Of a DNA stretch of 64,000 nucleotides, positions 35,089-43,833 are shown in pieces. Origin of the DNA: Sphingomonas sp. Root720. Lineage in GTDB: Bacteria; Pseudomonadota; Alphaproteobacteria; Sphingomonadales; Sphingomonadaceae. Both the position numbers and the translations under genes were made by a program. The stretch is taken from positions 101,345 through 165,344 of the forward strand of contig NZ_LMID01000013.1 of assembly GCF_001428605.1 (NCBI RefSeq), in the 5' to 3' direction. Each line of letters opens with the position of its first letter. The stretch's first letter is position 1. The notes beneath the pieces are model-generated. The model made no database searches and was not told where the DNA came from. It saw only the letters and a list, made by a program, of their open reading frames with translations.

Positions 35089-35116
35089 GCAGCTTCCTTT
35101 CCAAGCCGTTCGTCGC

Positions 35117-36169
35117 TCAGCCGTTCCAGGCCAGGCCGGTCGCCCACAGGACGACCAGCGCGATCATCCCCAGCAGGCACAGCGAAAGCGTCACCACCGC
35201 CGTCACGCGCGGACCCGCCGCCCCTACGCTGCGTAGGTCGACGCCAAGCCCCAGCGCCGCCATCGCGACGATCGTGAGGAACCCGGCGACATGGTCCGCC
35301 GCGCCGACCAGCCCGGCGGGCAACAGACCGGCCGACCGTAGCCCCGCCAGCAACAGGAAGACGATGATGAACCACGGCACGATCGATGCAAAGCGCCGAC
35401 GGTCGAACCGCGCCCCGCGATCGGCAAGCGGACCGCGCGGGGCGAAGAGCGACAGCAGCAGCAGAACCGGCCCCAGCATCAGCACGCGGGTCAGCTTCAC
35501 CAATGTGCCGACCTGCACCGCGACGCCACCCATGGGGCCGGCTGCGGCCAGCACCTGCGGCACGGCGTAGACGGTCAGCCCGGCCAGCGCTCCGCCCGCG
35601 GCCGGCGAGAGCCGCAACACACTCGCGACGACCGGAAGCAACAGCACGACGACGACGCCGAGTACCGCGGTGAAGGCCACCGCCGTCGCAACGTCCTCGC
35701 CATCGGCATCGATCACCGGCGCCACCGCCGCGATTGCCGAATTGCCGCAGATCGCGTTGCCGCAGGCCACGAGAGTTGCCATCTTGGACGGCAGGCCGAA
35801 GGCTCGCCCGATCAGGAAGGTCAGGCCGATCGCGCTGGCGACCGTCGCGACGATGCCGCCGAGCAATCCTAAACCCGCAGCCATCACAGCGCCGAAGCTG
35901 ATCGTCGCCCCGATCAGCGCGACGGCGACCTCGAGCACGGTCCTCGCCGACCAGTCGATGCCTGGCGCAAAGGAGGCCGGCAGCGCGCGGACCGTGCGCA
36001 GGATCGTGCCCAGCAGGATCGCCAGAACAAGCGGCTCAAGCCAGGCACGCCCGGCGGCGGCGGCCTCGACCCTCCCCAGCAGGAGCGCCACCATGGCGAC
36101 GCCGACGCTGAGGGCAAGACCCGGCAGCAGCCGGCCGACATGCGTGGTTGAAAGCCCATCTATCATCAT
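35117..36169 (-). CDS. YeiH/UPF0324 family putative sulfate exporter
   Basis: A 350-residue membrane protein with about ten helices. Family signatures are LIGATISFGAVMAAGLGLLG and the strongly conserved VACGNAICGNSAIAAVAPVI (~168-187). The start is one of two adjacent ATGs (36169 or 36166), just inside the shared control region with the LysR gene. The family is annotated as sulfate exporters on limited evidence; placement 28 bases before sulfite dehydrogenase supports a role in removing sulfate or sulfite. Confidence 0.87.
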   Translation of the reverse strand: MMIDGLSTTHVGRLLPGLALSVGVAMVALLLGRVEAAAAGRAWLEPLVLAILLGTILRTVRALPASFAPGIDWSARTVLEVAVALIGATISFGAVMAAGLGLLGGIVATVASAIGLTFLIGRAFGLPSKMATLVACGNAICGNSAIAAVAPVIDADGEDVATAVAFTAVLGVVVVLLLPVVASVLRLSPAAGGALAGLTVYAVPQVLAAAGPMGGVAVQVGTLVKLTRVLMLGPVLLLLSLFAPRGPLADRGARFDRRRFASIVPWFIIVFLLLAGLRSAGLLPAGLVGAADHVAGFLTIVAMAALGLGVDLRSVGAAGPRVTAVVTLSLCLLGMIALVVLWATGLAWNG

Positions 36170-36241
36170 CGATAGATCGGCTTGGGATATCCAAAAATCC
36201 AATCGATTGATTAGAAGAAAACGATAGACTAAATCTATCGA
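36158..36241. promoter_or_regulatory. Divergent operator region for the YeiE-like LysR regulator
   Basis: Two inverted repeats share one core. CGATAGA (36222-36228) and TCTATCG (36234-36240) form a perfect pair around five bases, ending just before the regulator ATG. ATCTATC (36158-36164) and GATAGAT (36171-36177) form a second pair over the exporter start. Two sites about 64 bases apart with the core CTATCG/CGATAG are what LysR-type repressor/activators usually occupy. Confidence 0.6.
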
Positions 36242-37129
36242 ATGACCCTCGATCAGCTTCGCATTTTCGTCGCCGTCGCCGAGGGCTCGAACATGACCCG
36301 CGCGGCATCGACCCTTCATCTGTCGCAGCCTGCGGTCAGCGCCGCGATCGCGAACCTGGAGGGGCGCCACGGCAGCCGGCTGTTCGACCGGATCGGGCGC
36401 GGCTTGGAACTGACCAGCGCCGGCCGGCTGTTCCTGCCCGAGGCCAAGGCGGTGCTGGCCCGCGCAGAGGAGGCCCGGCGCGTTCTGGACGACCTTTCTG
36501 GGCCGGTCCGGGGGGAGGTTCGCGTCGCCGCCAGCCAGACAGTCGCGACATACTGGCTTCCGCGCTATCTCGCGCGCTTTGCCGTCGCCTGGCCCGGCAT
36601 CACCCTGTCGATGGTCGACGGCAATACCGCCCAGGCCGCGTCGGCGGTGCTGGCGGGGGACGCCGACCTGGCGGTGGTGGAGGGGCGTACGAACCACCCC
36701 GTGCTCGACGGGCGGACGGTGGGGCATGACCGCCTCGGCCTCTATGCGGCGATGGACCACCGATTGGGCGGCCGCTCCATCGGACGGAGCGAGATGCTGG
36801 AGGCGATCTGGGTGATGCGCGAGCCGGGGTCGGGCACGCGCGACCATTTCGCGACGGTGCTGCCCGACTATGCGTTGACGATCGGCGATCTCGACATCCG
36901 GCTGGAACTGCCGTCGAACGGCGCGGTGCTCGCCGCCGTCGAAGGCGGCGAGCTGATCGCGCCGATTTCCGATGTGGCCGCCACGCCGCGCCGCAAGGCC
37001 GGGCTCATCCAGCGGCTCGATTGCACCTTGCCCGAACGCAATTTCAGCCTGCTCGTCCACCGCGAACGGCATCAGAGCCGCGCGGTCCGCACCTTCCTGG
37101 ATTTCCTGGAGGCGGATGTCGAGCGCTGA
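36242..37129 (+). CDS. LysR family regulator, YeiE-like
   Basis: A 295-residue LysR protein. The winged helix-turn-helix is at ~1-62 (LRIFVAVAEGSNMTRAASTL, then LSQPAVSAAIANLE) and the co-inducer domain at ~90-290. It is divergent from the YeiH-type exporter, as YeiE is in enterobacteria, and the CysB-like branch of LysR often senses sulfur compounds; YeiE has been linked to sulfite response (from memory). It likely controls the exporter and sulfite dehydrogenase genes. Confidence 0.86.
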   Translation: MTLDQLRIFVAVAEGSNMTRAASTLHLSQPAVSAAIANLEGRHGSRLFDRIGRGLELTSAGRLFLPEAKAVLARAEEARRVLDDLSGPVRGEVRVAASQTVATYWLPRYLARFAVAWPGITLSMVDGNTAQAASAVLAGDADLAVVEGRTNHPVLDGRTVGHDRLGLYAAMDHRLGGRSIGRSEMLEAIWVMREPGSGTRDHFATVLPDYALTIGDLDIRLELPSNGAVLAAVEGGELIAPISDVAATPRRKAGLIQRLDCTLPERNFSLLVHRERHQSRAVRTFLDFLEADVER

Positions 37130-37249
37130 GCCGGCCGGCGATCGCAACGGCATCGATGGCGGCGAGGCGGCGGCGTCCAGGACCCGGCCGTCCATGACCC
37201 CGAAGGGGATAAGGGCTCTTCCCGCCGAATGTCCCGCCGGAGGCGCCGG

Positions 37250-38017
37250 TCAGCGCGGCCGCTTCTCGAGGAAGAGGTAATCGGGACTGAAATCGGCGAG
37301 GGCGTTCAGCCCGGCCGGATCGGCGATGGTGACATGACCGCCGCGAAACGTGACCAGGCGACGCTCACGCAATTCGCGCAGCACCCGGTTCACATGGACC
37401 GAGGTGAGGCCGAGGCAATTGGCGAGATCGTTCTGCGTCAACGCCAGGGGGTAACCCGTCGCATCGGCAAGCCCCACGACCTCCAGGCGAACCTGCAGTT
37501 CGCACAGCAGGTGGGCCAGTCGCGCCGCGGCGTCGCGGCGGCCGAGCGACACCGTCCAGGCGCGGTGGATGGCGGCGTCCAAATTGGTCGAAAACCACAA
37601 TAGCCGCCCGAGGTGCGGGAACTGTTCGATCGCCGTCACGATGGCGGAGTGTTTCGTCCAGGCGATCCTGCAGTCGGTGAGCGCAAGGATGCCGTGGTCG
37701 AGCCGCTTGAGTGTGAAGCTGTGCAGGTCGGCGAAATCGCCGGGGACGTGCAACTCGCTGATGTGCTGCTGGCCATCCCGCATGTTCTTCACCCGCCCGA
37801 GAAGGCCGTCGACCAGGAGGCCCGACCGGTCCAACGGCTCGTTCTCCTCGATGACCATCCTGCGCGCCGGGTAGACTTGCGGCGGCTCTACGATGGAGCG
37901 GAGGGCAGCTTCCTCGGCCGCGCTGACATCGTCGCGCTGCCGCAGCTTCATCAGCAGCTTGTCGACCCAGGGCGTTGCCCCGGTCTGGCTGGGTCCGTCA
38001 GCGATAGCGATCACCAT
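37250..38017 (-). CDS. Crp/Fnr family regulator
   Basis: A 255-residue protein from the ATG at 38017. An N-terminal cyclic-nucleotide-binding beta roll (~40-140) holds PGDFADLHSFTLKRLDHGI, and a C-terminal winged helix (~165-235) has LALTQNDLANCLGLTSVHVN. There is no N-terminal Cys cluster, so it is not an FNR oxygen sensor; the family in alphaproteobacteria often answers to stress or light. It closely resembles the regulator at 38471. It overlaps the small DUF6894 gene by 20 bases. Confidence 0.85.
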   Translation of the reverse strand: MVIAIADGPSQTGATPWVDKLLMKLRQRDDVSAAEEAALRSIVEPPQVYPARRMVIEENEPLDRSGLLVDGLLGRVKNMRDGQQHISELHVPGDFADLHSFTLKRLDHGILALTDCRIAWTKHSAIVTAIEQFPHLGRLLWFSTNLDAAIHRAWTVSLGRRDAAARLAHLLCELQVRLEVVGLADATGYPLALTQNDLANCLGLTSVHVNRVLRELRERRLVTFRGGHVTIADPAGLNALADFSPDYLFLEKRPR

Positions 38018-38252
38018 AGCGCACCTGGACCGCAGTGTCGAACGGCACCTCGAACAGGAGTTGCCCTTGCTGGTCGGTAACACGGATCATGCCATCGAAA
38101 TCCAGAAGCCCCCGCCCGAGTTCCTCCCGCAGGATCGATCTGATCCCCGACAGCGCCCTGTCATAGGCCATGTCGAGGTCCGCGAGGTCCACGCCTTCCT
38201 CGTCGCGGGTTTCACCCGTGCCGTTGAAGACGTGAAAATAGAAATGGGGCAT
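37998..38252 (-). CDS. DUF6894-type small protein
   Basis: An 84-residue protein opening MPHFYFHVFNGTGETRDEEG with Asp/Glu-rich helices, the recognisable pattern of DUF6894 proteins common in sphingomonads and rhizobia. The function is unknown. It is encoded just upstream of, and overlapping, a Crp-type regulator; such pairs recur in alphaproteobacteria. Confidence 0.75.
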   Translation of the reverse strand: MPHFYFHVFNGTGETRDEEGVDLADLDMAYDRALSGIRSILREELGRGLLDFDGMIRVTDQQGQLLFEVPFDTAVQVRYGDRYR

Positions 38253-38470
38253 GCTCTACCCGCGCCTTCCCGGTAGCCGCGGCGGCGACGAGGCTGTCCG
38301 CGGGCAGTGATGAATTTCGTCGAAACCCTTGGATTACAAGGAAGTTGCAAATCCTTCCGCAAAACTAACCTAGGGCAATCTCATTCCCGACGTTCCGGAT
38401 TAGGAGGGTCGCCATCGATCATGCGGGGCCGGTCGGATGGCCGCCGGCTTTGGGGGTGACGATACAGGGA

Positions 38471-39187
38471 ATGATTACGGACAAGTTCCTCAAGGGACGC
38501 CGGGGCATGACGCTTGAACCCGCAGAGCGCACCGCGATCGAGAAGGCCATTAGCGAGATCAAGTCACTCCCGCCCCGCACGGTGATGATCGAGGCGGGCG
38601 AGGCCCTGCGGCACAGCGCCTTCATCATCGATGGGCTGATGTGCCGCACCATCACCGATCGCGACGGCCTGCGCCAGTTCGTCGGCCTGCACCTGCCGGG
38701 CGACTTCGTCGACCTGCACAGCTACGCCCTCACCTATCTCGAACATGACATCGCCTCGGTGACGCAGACACAGGTGGCGATCGTCCCGCACGATCGGATG
38801 CACGCCCTGGTCGCGGATACCACGCTCGCCCGCAAGCTGTGGTTCTCGACCCTGCTCGACGCCGCCATGCACCGCGCCTGGCTGTTCCGGCTCGGCCGCC
38901 TCGATGCGATGGGCCGGGTCGCGCATTTCCTGTGCGAGACCAACGCCCGGTTACGCGCGGTAGGCCTCAGCGACGGACGGCGCTTCGCGCTGGACCTGAC
39001 CCAGAACGACTTCGCCGAAATCTGCGGGGTGACGAGTATCCACATGAACCGCATCCTGCGCCAATTGCGCGAAGAGGGGCTGTGCGTCGTGCGATCGTCC
39101 CAGGTCGAGATACTCCGTCCCGACTGGTTGGCAGCGCGCGGCCAGTTCGATTCCGCCTATCTCTATCTGGATCCCGGAGCGGTCTGA
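38471..39187 (+). CDS. Crp/Fnr family regulator, second copy
   Basis: 238 residues from the ATG at 38471; TTG or GTG starts slightly upstream cannot be excluded. It has the beta-roll domain with LHLPGDFVDLHSYALTYLEH (compare the first copy) and a winged helix with LDLTQNDFAEICGVTSIHMN (~185-205). The two regulators are divergent across about 220 bases that also hold the DUF6894 gene start. No cysteine cluster is seen. They probably arose by duplication and may bind overlapping sites. Confidence 0.83.
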   Translation: MITDKFLKGRRGMTLEPAERTAIEKAISEIKSLPPRTVMIEAGEALRHSAFIIDGLMCRTITDRDGLRQFVGLHLPGDFVDLHSYALTYLEHDIASVTQTQVAIVPHDRMHALVADTTLARKLWFSTLLDAAMHRAWLFRLGRLDAMGRVAHFLCETNARLRAVGLSDGRRFALDLTQNDFAEICGVTSIHMNRILRQLREEGLCVVRSSQVEILRPDWLAARGQFDSAYLYLDPGAV

Positions 39188-39319
39188 AACATTGCCGACG
39201 ACGACATCGGCCTGCCAGTACTAATCTGCATCATATCGGTTCGTTCCCGAAATGGGCTAGCCTCGCACGGTTGCACGTGGGGCTTGCCGTTACGGCAGCT
39301 CGCAGCCGTCTGGAGTTCC

Positions 39320-39583
39320 ATGTCCCTGATACTCGGCACGCGTCTCGACGGAAGCAGCCGTCCCGGCTTCCATGCATGGCTCGACGGGGAGACCGCCATC
39401 GTCGAACTCGATAGCGGCGCGATGTTGAAGCTTGCCGAACGTGCAACCGACGCCAAGCTGAGCAACATCCTCGAGGAAAAGAGGGAAAGGATCAGCGAAG
39501 CGGCGATGCGCCTGGCGCGTGAAGGCTTTGCCGCGCGCGGCGGCAGGGGGATCGAGATCCTCGTCACCGCGCTCGATCTTTGA
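39320..39583 (+). CDS. Small hypothetical protein
   Basis: An 87-residue protein with a mixed beta start (MSLILGTRLDGSSRPGFHAW) and a charged helical C-terminal half (LSNILEEKRERISEAAMRLA). I do not recognise the family. Codon use matches the neighbours. It lies 130 bases after the Crp-type regulator. Confidence 0.5.
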   Translation: MSLILGTRLDGSSRPGFHAWLDGETAIVELDSGAMLKLAERATDAKLSNILEEKRERISEAAMRLAREGFAARGGRGIEILVTALDL

Positions 39584-39696
39584 AGGCACTGTCCCGCCCA
39601 TAGGCGCCGCCTATGCAATGCCTCGCGGCATTTCGATTTTTCAATGACGGCCGCGTGGGATACATCGCCCCTGCTGATCGAGAGGGAGGATGCGCA

Positions 39697-40149
39697 ATGG
39701 CCGGGCGGTGGTTTGACGAATGGCAGGTCGGCGACAGCCTGCAGCACGAGATTCGCCGCACGGTGACCGAAACCGACAACCTGCTTTTCTCGACGATGAC
39801 GCATAATCCGCAGCCGTTGCACATCGACCTGGAGGCGGCGAAGGCGAGCGAGTTCGGCCAGATCCTCGTCAACGGCACCTTCACCTTCGCGCTGATGGTC
39901 GGCCTTTCGGTCGGCGACACCACGCTCGGCACGCTCGTCGCCAACCTCGGCTACGACAAGCTGGTAATGCCCAAGCCGGTATTCATCGGCGATACGATGC
40001 ACGCTGAATCCGAGGTGGTCGAGCTGCGCCAATCCCGCTCGCGGCCCGACGCGGGGATCGTCACCTTCCGCCACAGACTGATCAACCAGCGCGACGAAGT
40101 GGTCTGCGAATGCCTGCGCTCGGCACTGCTGCGCAGCAAGCCCGCCTGA
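39697..40149 (+). CDS. MaoC-family (R)-specific dehydratase
   Basis: A 150-residue hot-dog-fold protein. Catalytic Asp/His region: [19 protein letters not shown] (~33-51), then [21 protein letters not shown] (~54-74, shown in part). The start at 39697 follows GAGGGAGGA; an earlier in-frame start would add an odd leader. MaoC proteins hydrate enoyl-CoA or related thioesters. It stands alone, so the pathway is unknown. Confidence 0.83.
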   Translation: MAGRWFDEWQVGDSLQHEIRRTVTETDNLLFSTMTHNPQPLHIDLEAAKASEFGQILVNGTFTFALMVGLSVGDTTLGTLVANLGYDKLVMPKPVFIGDTMHAESEVVELRQSRSRPDAGIVTFRHRLINQRDEVVCECLRSALLRSKPA

Positions 40150-40308
40150 CGCTATCACGGCGGGTCGGCAGTGCCGTCTTTCAAGGGTTTCGATGGACGC
40201 TGAGCCCCATCGCGCGCGCCGGCCGCTATCAGCAGGGTTGCAATGCGGCGCTTTATCCTCTCTCAGCAGGAGCAGCTAATCGATCACGGCTCGGAGTTGG
40301 TATTCATT

Positions 40309-40533
40309 ATGGCGTTTCAGATTAAGAGGAAGGGGCCCGGCAAAGCCGACCTCCTGACCGAAGATAAGTATGAAGATGCGATTCACACCGCGCATCGGCT
40401 CATTCAGGAGCGCGTCCCGAAGACGCGGACGACGGTGACGAACCTCAAGACCGGCGAGACCCTCAGCCAGGACGATATCGAGGAGGCGGCGCTGTCCGTC
40501 GGCGCGCCCAAGCGTCGGTCCGCCAACGGCTGA
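40309..40533 (+). CDS. Small hypothetical protein
   Basis: A 74-residue charged protein (MAFQIKRKGPGKADLLTEDK at the start, then KTRTTVTNLKTGETLSQDD). An in-frame ATG at 40243 would add 22 residues. No family recognised. Helical, soluble, rich in Lys, Asp and Thr. Confidence 0.5.
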   Translation: MAFQIKRKGPGKADLLTEDKYEDAIHTAHRLIQERVPKTRTTVTNLKTGETLSQDDIEEAALSVGAPKRRSANG

Positions 40534-40835
40534 CGCCGTGGATGTGATCGCCGCCGCCACCGCATCCTTGCCGGCGGCATGACGTCTTCACCGACGCGTG
40601 GCTACGGGTTTCGGCCGCGACAACAATGACATGCGCCGGCGACCCGCGGACCCGATGCCGGGGGTCCGCCGGTGCCGGCTTCACATTCTGCAGAAATTGT
40701 CCTATATATGCGGAGCTGACGTCGCATTCGACGGATTTTGGCCGCTCTGGTCGCCTTATCCCCTTGTAGCCTCGAAAAGCCGGCACGCGCCGCTCGTGGC
40801 GCATGTCCGTTACGCATGGGATAAGGAACACCCAT
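40534..40835. other. 302-base region upstream of the cold-shock gene
   Basis: No gene is supported. A strong inverted repeat (GCGGACCC facing GGGTCCGC, about 40638-40662) lies in the first half and could end the upstream transcript or fold in the leader. From ~40690 the DNA becomes AT-richer and should hold the cold-shock promoter and the long 5' untranslated leader usual for such genes. Confidence 0.35.
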
Positions 40836-41042
40836 ATGATCACTGGAACCGTCAAATTCTTCAACGCCGACAAGGGCTATGGCTTCATCGCTCCTGAAGG
40901 CGGCGGCGGCGACGCCTTTGTGCATATCTCGGCCGTGGAACGGGCGGGGATGCACACGCTCGATAAGGATCAGCGCGTCTCCTATGAACTCGAGACCGAT
41001 AATCGCGGCAAGACCTCGGCGGTCAACCTGCAGGCGGCTTGA
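40836..41042 (+). CDS. Cold-shock domain protein
   Basis: A 68-residue single cold-shock domain: TGTVKFFNADKGYGFIAPEG carries RNP-1 and DAFVHISAVERAG carries RNP-2, with the five-strand OB-fold length. It binds single-stranded RNA and DNA as an RNA chaperone. An AAGGAA site precedes the ATG, and a textbook terminator follows the stop. Confidence 0.95.
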   Translation: MITGTVKFFNADKGYGFIAPEGGGGDAFVHISAVERAGMHTLDKDQRVSYELETDNRGKTSAVNLQAA

Positions 41043-41051
41043 GGGTCGGAT

Positions 41052-41078
41052 GGGCGGGCATAGACAATATGCCCGCCC
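41052..41078 (+). terminator. Intrinsic terminator of the cold-shock gene
   Basis: GGGCGGGCATA and TATGCCCGCCC form a perfect eleven-base stem around GACAA, followed by a TTT tract, nine bases after the cold-shock stop codon. Confidence 0.85.
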
Positions 41079-41179
41079 TTTCGCCATTCGGAACCCCGTC
41101 GCGCTGGCGCAATGTGGGCCGGTCCTCGCCTGGCCTGCGGAAAAGCCCGCGGCCACGAACGCATATTCAAGGAAATTCC

Positions 41180-41389
41180 ATGTCCAGAGTACCCGTGAAA
41201 CCGTTCTTGATCACCAAGGACGAGAATGGTGAGTTTCGTCTGACGGTGCGCAGGACCTGGTACAATTCGCAAAATTACCCGCTGGTCGATTCCAAGCTGC
41301 AGGACGAAGTCTTCAAGTCGATGAATGCCGCCCGGGCCTTCGCCCGCGAGCATTTCGGCGCTGAAGCGGGCCAGTACGCGCGCGCCTGA
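41180..41389 (+). CDS. Small hypothetical protein
   Basis: A 69-residue basic protein (VKPFLITKDENGEFRLTVRR, then WYNSQNYPLVDSKLQDEVFK). An AAGGAA site precedes the ATG. Aromatic and basic content resembles small proteins beside cold-shock genes in sphingomonads, but I cannot name the family. Confidence 0.55.
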   Translation: MSRVPVKPFLITKDENGEFRLTVRRTWYNSQNYPLVDSKLQDEVFKSMNAARAFAREHFGAEAGQYARA

Positions 41390-41484
41390 AGCGACGCGCG
41401 CTGGCCGGCGACCGGGCGGCGGACGATGGATCATGGTCGCGGTAGCTGTTGCGCCTGCGGTCGCGAGGACGCAAAGGTCGGGGA

Positions 41485-42315
41485 ATGAGCACTGACCCGA
41501 CCTCGAATCCGACGCCCAACCGCCGCATCGCGCTGTTGATCGATGCCGACAATGTGTCGCACGCAAAAATCGCTGCGATCCTTGCGGAGCTGTCGAGATA
41601 CGGCACCGCGAACATCCGTCGAGCCTATGGCGACTGGGCAAGTGCGGGACTGAAGGGCTGGAAGGACAAGCTTCACGCCTTTGCCATCCGGCCCATCCAG
41701 CAGTTCAGCTATTCGACCGGCAAGAACGCCACCGACATCGCGCTCGTCATCGATGCGATGGAGTTGCTCTACACCCAGGACCTCGATGCCTTCTGCATAG
41801 CGTCCAGCGATGCGGACTTCACGCCCCTCGTGATGCAGCTCAAGGCCAATGGGCACGACGTCTACGGCTTCGGCGAGCGCAAGACACCCGAGCCCTTCGT
41901 GAACGCCTGCACCACCTTTCTCTACCTCGACAGCCTTGTCGACGCGGAAGCGCAGCCGCCCGCGGCCAGCCGGCGGCGGCCGGCGAACGAGCCGCGCAAG
42001 GCCGAAGTGACCGAGGAGCCCAAGCCGGAGCCAACCGCCAACACGAAGCGATCGCTCGCGCAGGACGCGCGTCTGGTCATCGCTCTTCGCGGCGGCGTCG
42101 AGGCGGCGGAACGCGAGGACGGCTGGGCATTGCTGTCCACCGCCGGCAGCGCTGCCAAGCGGCAGGCGCCGATCGACCCGCGCAACTACGGGGTCAAGAA
42201 CTTCCCCGCGCTCTTCGAAGCGATAGGGCTGTTCGAGATCGTGAAGGGCGAGAATGGCCTGCCCTATGTGGCCGACAAGCGGAACAAGGACCGCACCCCG
42301 CGGCCGACCATGTAA
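41485..42315 (+). CDS. NYN-domain ribonuclease-like protein with OST-HTH (LOTUS) domain
   Basis: A 276-residue protein. The N-terminal NYN/LabA domain (~10-155) keeps the PIN-like acidic residues: IALLIDADNVS (~15-25), ATDIALVIDAMELL (~84-97) and IASSDADFTPL (~107-117). A Pro/Glu-rich linker (~160-195) leads to an OST-HTH (LOTUS) domain (~200-270). The pair suggests an RNA- or DNA-guided nuclease or RNA-binding regulator. It is followed by a bidirectional hairpin. The cold-shock gene is just upstream. Confidence 0.85.
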   Translation: MSTDPTSNPTPNRRIALLIDADNVSHAKIAAILAELSRYGTANIRRAYGDWASAGLKGWKDKLHAFAIRPIQQFSYSTGKNATDIALVIDAMELLYTQDLDAFCIASSDADFTPLVMQLKANGHDVYGFGERKTPEPFVNACTTFLYLDSLVDAEAQPPAASRRRPANEPRKAEVTEEPKPEPTANTKRSLAQDARLVIALRGGVEAAEREDGWALLSTAGSAAKRQAPIDPRNYGVKNFPALFEAIGLFEIVKGENGLPYVADKRNKDRTPRPTM

Positions 42316-42337
42316 GAAACCACGATCGGCCAAAGAA

Positions 42338-42365
42338 AAGGCCCCGGCCGATCGACCGGGGCCTT
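42338..42365 (-). terminator. Intrinsic terminator between convergent genes
   Basis: AAGGCCCCGG and CCGGGGCCTT form a perfect ten-base stem around eight bases. Read leftward it is followed by TTTTCTTT, so it ends the CoA-transferase operon; it may also serve the NYN gene from the other side. Confidence 0.85.
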
Positions 42366-42388
42366 CGCCACGCAGCTCTGAAGCCGGT

Positions 42389-43042
42389 TCAGCTCACATA
42401 ATGCGCGGTCGTCTTGGCCGCGATCTCCTCGGCGGTGACGCCAGGAGCGATCTCGATCAGCTTGAACGGCGCGTTGTGATCGGGGCGCTGGAACACCGCC
42501 AGGTCGGTCACGATCATGTCGACGACGTTCTTGCCGGTCAGCGGCAGGGTGCAGGCCGGGATGAACTTGGGACTGCCGTCCTTGGCGTTGTGCTCCATGA
42601 CGACGATGATCTTCTTGACGCCGGCGACGAGGTCCATCGCGCCGCCCATGCCCTTGATCATCTTGCCGGGGATCATCCAGTTGGCGATGTCGCCGCCTTC
42701 CGACACTTCCATCGCGCCGAGCACGGTCAGGTCGATATGTCCGCCGCGGATCATCGCGAAGCTGTCGGCCGAGGAGAAATAGCTCGACGAGGGCAACTGG
42801 CTGATCGTCTGCTTGCCGGCGTTGATCAGGTCGGGATCGACTTCGTCGTCATAGGGGAACGGGCCGATGCCGAGCATGCCGTTCTCCGACTGCAGGGTGA
42901 CGGTCATCCCGGCGGGGATGTTGTTCGCGACGAGGGTCGGGATACCGATGCCGAGGTTGACGTAGAAGCCGTCCTGCAGCTCCTTGGCGGCGCGCGCCGC
43001 CATCTGGTTGCGATCCCAGCCCTTGCTTTCCTGGGCCATCAT
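42389..43042 (-). CDS. scoB: 3-oxoacid CoA-transferase subunit B
   Basis: A 217-residue protein with the class I CoA-transferase beta-subunit signature: catalytic Glu in [11 protein letters not shown] (~53-63), [14 protein letters not shown] near the start and [18 protein letters not shown] (~131-148). It transfers CoA between succinyl-CoA and a 3-oxoacid such as acetoacetate. It overlaps subunit A by four bases and is followed by a strong terminator. The acceptor acid is not set by the sequence alone. Confidence 0.92.
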   Translation of the reverse strand: MMAQESKGWDRNQMAARAAKELQDGFYVNLGIGIPTLVANNIPAGMTVTLQSENGMLGIGPFPYDDEVDPDLINAGKQTISQLPSSSYFSSADSFAMIRGGHIDLTVLGAMEVSEGGDIANWMIPGKMIKGMGGAMDLVAGVKKIIVVMEHNAKDGSPKFIPACTLPLTGKNVVDMIVTDLAVFQRPDHNAPFKLIEIAPGVTAEEIAAKTTAHYVS

Positions 43043-43746
43043 GCGGTCTCCCTCGCGCGCGTGGTGCGGAACTCGATCTTCTTGTCGTAAGGCGCGCCCA
43101 GAAAGAGGCGCTTCACGTAGATGCTCGGCAGGTGGACGTGGTCGGGGTCTATGCTGCCGACCGGCACGATCTCCTCGACCTCGGCCACGCAGACCTTGCC
43201 CGAGGTCGCCGCCGGATGGTTGAAGTTGCGCGCGGTCTTGTTGAAGATCAGGTTACCGCTCTCGTCGGCCTTCCAGCCCTTGACGATCGCCAGGTCCGAG
43301 CGGATGCCGCGCTCGAGCACATAGGTCTCGCCGTCGAAATCCTTGGTTTCCTTGCCCTCGGCGACCAGCGTGCCGACGCCGGTCTTGGTGTAGAATCCCG
43401 GGATGCCGGCGCCGCCGGCGCGCAGCCGTTCGGCCAGCGTGCCCTGCGGGCAGAACTCGACCTCGAGCTCGCCCGCCAGATATTGCCGCTCGAACTCCTT
43501 GTTCTCGCCGACATAGGAGCTGATCATCTTGCGGATCTGGCGGGTGCGCAACAGCTTGCCCAGCCCCTCGCCGTCGATGCCGGCATTGTTGGAGGCGACC
43601 GTCAGGTCCTTCACGCCCGATGCGACGATCGCGTCGATCAGCCGTTCCGGGATACCGCATAGGCCGAAGCCACCCGCGGAGATCGTCATTCCGTCGAACA
43701 GTAGTCCATCGAGCGCCGCTGCGGCGTCCGGGTAAATCTTGGTCAT
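43039..43746 (-). CDS. scoA: 3-oxoacid CoA-transferase subunit A
   Basis: A 235-residue subunit with the glycine-rich oxyanion loop [16 protein letters not shown] (~25-40), [16 protein letters not shown] and [21 protein letters not shown] (~177-197, shown in part). It forms the two-chain enzyme with scoB. A divergent LysR gene begins 88 bases away, so the pair is probably LysR-controlled. Confidence 0.92.
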   Translation of the reverse strand: MTKIYPDAAAALDGLLFDGMTISAGGFGLCGIPERLIDAIVASGVKDLTVASNNAGIDGEGLGKLLRTRQIRKMISSYVGENKEFERQYLAGELEVEFCPQGTLAERLRAGGAGIPGFYTKTGVGTLVAEGKETKDFDGETYVLERGIRSDLAIVKGWKADESGNLIFNKTARNFNHPAATSGKVCVAEVEEIVPVGSIDPDHVHLPSIYVKRLFLGAPYDKKIEFRTTRARETA

Positions 43747-43833
43747 GGAAGGCTCCTCCCTCGCAAGGGGGCTAGAGGACCGAAATCATAAAATCCAATT
43801 GTAGTTTTCTTGGGTTATTCATAACCAACTTAT

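Noticed and set aside
36170-37195. N-terminal extension of the YeiH-type exporter across the LysR gene
   Set aside because: The leftward frame stays open through the LysR gene by chance; the family starts at the MMIDGL region and the extension has no membrane helices.
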